Below, piece by piece: positions 4,769 through 6,845 of a DNA stretch of 6,845 bases. Every line of letters starts with the position of its first letter. The stretch's first letter is position 1. Location: the NCBI GenBank assembly GCA_030147455.1, contig JASKZU010000030.1, forward strand, positions 1-6,845, in the 5' to 3' direction. The stretch comes from Planococcus sp. (in: firmicutes) (GTDB taxonomy: Bacteria; Bacillota; Bacilli; Bacillales_A; Planococcaceae). A program made the translations under genes and the position numbers. The notes beneath the pieces are model-generated. The model was not told where the DNA came from. It did no database searches and saw only the letters and a program-made list of their open reading frames with translations.

Positions 4769-6616
4769 TTATTCTTCGATTGCTACTTTTTTCTTTTTCG
4801 CAACGCGTTCACGTTCGTTTTTATCAAGAATCTTCTTGCGCAAACGAATCGATTCCGGTGTGATTTCGCAGTACTCATCATCGCCCAAATACTCAAGCGC
4901 TTCTTCAAGGCTCATGATGCGTGGTTTTTTCATTGTTGTTGTCTGATCTTTGTTGGCTGAACGGATGTTAGTCGCTGCTTTGATCTTGACGATGTTGACC
5001 GTCAAATCGTTGTCGCGGTTATGCTCACCGATGATCATGCCTTCATAAATTTCAGTTCCGACTTCAACAAATGAAGTTCCGCGATCTTCGATGCCCATCA
5101 ATCCGTACGTTGAAGACTTCCCGCGTTCCATGGAAACCAAAACGCCTTGGCGACGGCCGCCTACGCGTCCTGATGCTACTGGCTGATAGCTATCGAACGT
5201 ATGGTTGATGATTCCGTATCCACGAGTTTGTGTCAGGAATTCAGTTGTGTAACCGATCAATCCACGAGCCGGCACGTTAAAGACAAGACGGACTTGCCCG
5301 CTGCCGTTGTTGACCATATCAAGCATTTCGCCTTTGCGCTCACCTAGTGATTCGATGATAGCACCTGTGTACTCTTCTGGCACATCCACTTGCACGCGTT
5401 CAATCGGCTCGCAGCGAACGCCGTCTACCATACGGACAATAACTTCAGGTTTTGATACTTGAATTTCAAATCCTTCACGGCGCATGTTTTCGATCAAGAT
5501 CGACAAGTGAAGCTCGCCGCGACCTGAAACGACCCAAGCATCCGGAGAATCCGTCGGGTCTACACGCAGCGATACATCTGTCTGCAATTGAGCGTCCAAA
5601 CGTTCCTGGATTTTGCGTGATGTGATCCATTTGCCTTCTTTTCCTGCAAACGGGCTGTTGTTTACTAGGAATGTCATTTGCAATGTAGGCTCGTCAATGC
5701 GCAAAATCGGCAATGCGTCCGGATGGTCTTGAGGACATACCGTTTCACCTACGTTGATATCTTCCATACCAGAAATAGCAATCAAATCGCCAGCTTCGGC
5801 TTTTTGAATCTCAACACGCTTTAAGCCCATGAAACCGTGGATCTTGCTGACACGGAAGTTTTTGACGGATCCGTCAAGTTTCATCAATGAAACCGACTGT
5901 CCTACTTCAATGGTTCCGCGGAAAACACGGCCGATCCCGATACGTCCAACATAGTCATTGTAATCGAGAAGCGCTACTTGGAATTGCAACGGCTCATCAC
6001 GGTTGTCGACTGGTGCCGGCACGTGGTCCATGATAGCATCGTAAATAACCTGCATGTTTTCTTCCTGGTCAGCCGGGTCAGATGAAAGACTCGCTGTTCC
6101 GTTCATGCCGGAAGCAAAGATGACTGGGAATTCCAACTGGTCGTCGTTCGCTTCAAGTTCGATGAACAATTCGATAACTTCGTCAACCACTTCGTCCGGA
6201 CGTGCAAAGTCACGGTCGATTTTGTTAACGACCACGATTGGCTTCAAGTTCTGCTCTAGCGCTTTTTTAAGAACAAAGCGTGTTTGCGGCATACAGCCTT
6301 CATATGCATCGACAACAAGCAAAACACCATCAACCATTTTCATGATCCGCTCAACTTCACCGCCGAAATCGGCGTGTCCTGGCGTGTCCAAAATGTTGAT
6401 TTTAGCGTCTTTATATTGAATCGCGGTATTTTTCGCGAGAATCGTGATTCCGCGTTCTCTTTCGATGTCATTCGAGTCCATTGCCCGCTCTTCAACATGT
6501 TCGTTCGATCGGAAGATTCCGGATTGCTGAAGCAACTGATCCACCAATGTCGTTTTGCCGTGGTCAACGTGTGCGATAATAGCAATGTTACGTAAATCGT
6601 TTCGTAGGTTAGTCAT
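4769..6616 (-). CDS. typA: TypA/BipA, ribosome-associated translational GTPase
   Basis: This is a 615-residue GTPase of the EF-G-like translation factor family. TypA/BipA binds the 70S ribosome and is known to affect 50S assembly and growth at low temperature or under stress. The G-domain motifs are intact: AHVDHGKT (residues 15-22, P-loop), RGIT (55-58, switch I), DTPGH (77-81, switch II, with His81 as the expected catalytic residue) and NKID (131-134, guanine specificity). A beta-barrel domain II, two alpha/beta domains and the BipA-specific C-terminal region follow. The C-terminus has the typical PESIRLRKKILDKNER stretch and a Lys-rich tail. The length fits the family. EF-G and LepA are excluded by the domain ending and size. 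The start at 6616 (MTNLRNDL) fits the family and has GGAGTG (complement of 6622-6627) at good spacing. An in-frame extension to 6670 would run through the promoter and is rejected. ylaH follows as the second gene of the operon. Confidence 0.97.
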   Translation of the reverse strand: MTNLRNDLRNIAIIAHVDHGKTTLVDQLLQQSGIFRSNEHVEERAMDSNDIERERGITILAKNTAIQYKDAKINILDTPGHADFGGEVERIMKMVDGVLLVVDAYEGCMPQTRFVLKKALEQNLKPIVVVNKIDRDFARPDEVVDEVIELFIELEANDDQLEFPVIFASGMNGTASLSSDPADQEENMQVIYDAIMDHVPAPVDNRDEPLQFQVALLDYNDYVGRIGIGRVFRGTIEVGQSVSLMKLDGSVKNFRVSKIHGFMGLKRVEIQKAEAGDLIAISGMEDINVGETVCPQDHPDALPILRIDEPTLQMTFLVNNSPFAGKEGKWITSRKIQERLDAQLQTDVSLRVDPTDSPDAWVVSGRGELHLSILIENMRREGFEIQVSKPEVIVRMVDGVRCEPIERVQVDVPEEYTGAIIESLGERKGEMLDMVNNGSGQVRLVFNVPARGLIGYTTEFLTQTRGYGIINHTFDSYQPVASGRVGGRRQGVLVSMERGKSSTYGLMGIEDRGTSFVEVGTEIYEGMIIGEHNRDNDLTVNIVKIKAATNIRSANKDQTTTMKKPRIMSLEEALEYLGDDEYCEITPESIRLRKKILDKNERERVAKKKKVAIEE

Positions 6617-6652
6617 ACTTTCACTCCAATATTCTTTTTTCGAGCCTATAAC

Positions 6653-6669
6653 TGTGCTAGTATAGCACA
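6653..6669. repeat. 17-base inverted repeat over the typA -10 box (candidate operator)
   Basis: TGTGCTA (6653-6659) and TAGCACA (6663-6669) form perfect 7-base arms around a 3-base centre. The element covers the likely -10 of typA and would also cover sequence upstream of the plus-strand ylaF. The symmetry and position suit a repressor site, but a palindrome of this size in an AT-rich promoter can occur by chance, and I do not recognise it as the site of a named regulator. Confidence 0.4.
6659..6667 (-). promoter_or_regulatory. Extended -10 promoter of typA
   Basis: On the minus strand, TGC-TATACT (complement of 6659-6667) is an extended -10 element with five of six consensus bases in the hexamer. 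No good -35 is present at 16-18 bases upstream, which is tolerated by extended -10 promoters. Transcription would begin near 6652, giving a leader of about 36 bases before the ATG at 6616. This would serve typA and ylaH. Confidence 0.5.
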
Positions 6670-6708
6670 TATAGGGGAAAAACCCTACGATTTTATTTTC
6701 TCGTATGC

Positions 6709-6714
6709 AGGAGG
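6709..6714 (+). promoter_or_regulatory. Shine-Dalgarno of the ylaF-like gene
   Basis: A perfect AGGAGG lies 9 bases before the ATG at 6724, and decides that start over the ATG at 6719, which opens only a two-codon frame (ATG GAA TGA). Confidence 0.75.
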
Positions 6715-6723
6715 CTAGATGGA

Positions 6724-6845
6724 ATGAAACAGGCGATTATCGATTCTTGGCATAACTTAAAATGGATTTTTGTCGTTTATTCGTTTGCGGCAATCGGGGC
6801 AATGGTGCTTATCGGTGTAGCGGTGGCTCTTCGCAGCCCGGTGGG
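6724..6845 (+). CDS. ylaF: YlaF-like small membrane protein (cut by the right window edge)
   Basis: Forty codons are visible before the window ends. A short polar N-terminus containing DSWHNLKW is followed by a hydrophobic helix (about residues 14-36) and then ALRSPV. The pattern of a short basic/aromatic lead-in, one long helix with Gly/Ala, and a following Arg-Ser resembles the start of YlaF (DUF5325), a roughly 60-residue two-helix protein of unknown role found next to typA in Bacillus. The match is by recall of family style and gene context, so the symbol is tentative. The gene is transcribed divergently from typA. I could not identify a convincing promoter for it. Confidence 0.6.
   Translation, partial: MKQAIIDSWHNLKWIFVVYSFAAIGAMVLIGVAVALRSPV

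Noticed and set aside
6054..6595. Plus-strand frames of 121 and 103 codons opposite the typA G-domain.
   Set aside because: They are antisense to the most conserved part of typA, with no ribosome binding site or recognisable protein features.
6638..6666. A possible plus-strand promoter for ylaF (TTTCGA, 17 bases, TATAGC).
   Set aside because: Both hexamers match the consensus poorly and the -10 is largely the complement of the typA -10, so I do not count it as supported.
6617..6670. An 18-codon in-frame N-terminal extension of typA starting at 6670.
   Set aside because: It runs through the proposed -10 and the true ribosome binding site, its residues are unlike the family N-terminus, and MTNLRNDL at 6616 matches expected TypA starts.

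Overview
The window looks like a chromosomal core segment from a low-to-mid-GC member of the Bacillales. The family is most likely Planococcaceae (Planococcus, Planomicrobium or Sporosarcina type). The reasons are strong AGGAGG-type ribosome binding sites, sigma-A-like promoters, and the neighbourhood typA / ylaH / ylaI / ylaN / ftsW / pycA, which is the 'yla' region known from Bacillus subtilis. The family assignment is inference from protein style and the altered gene order. I see no mobile element, CRISPR array, tRNA or rRNA, and no gene-free stretch longer than about 165 bases.

Layout from left to right. (1) Minus strand: the first 517 codons of pyruvate carboxylase (pycA), cut by the left edge, lie 15 bases downstream of ftsW, so the two are probably transcribed together. 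(2) A factor-independent terminator separates ftsW from ylaN, which is also on the minus strand and has its own likely promoter. (3) A short divergent intergenic region (3086-3249) leads into a compact plus-strand operon of three small genes: an unrecognised 168-residue protein, the YlaI-type zinc-ribbon protein, and an unrecognised four-helix membrane protein whose start overlaps the ylaI stop. (4) That operon converges on the minus-strand pair typA-ylaH. The 3' ends overlap by 7 bases inside one perfect 15-bp hairpin, which is both the bidirectional terminator and the coding sequence for both C-termini. (5) Right of typA is a divergent promoter region with a 17-base inverted repeat over the typA -10 box, then the start of a plus-strand YlaF-like small membrane protein that runs off the right edge.

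The recognised genes cover anaplerosis (PycA), septal peptidoglycan polymerisation (FtsW), iron/Fur-linked physiology (YlaN) and a ribosome-associated GTPase (TypA/BipA). They form a conserved neighbourhood rather than one pathway. The least explained part is the three-gene plus-strand operon at 3250-4420. I found no convincing evidence of a new multi-gene system such as defence or mobile machinery. The most distinctive sequence-level oddity is the terminator that encodes the ends of two convergent genes.
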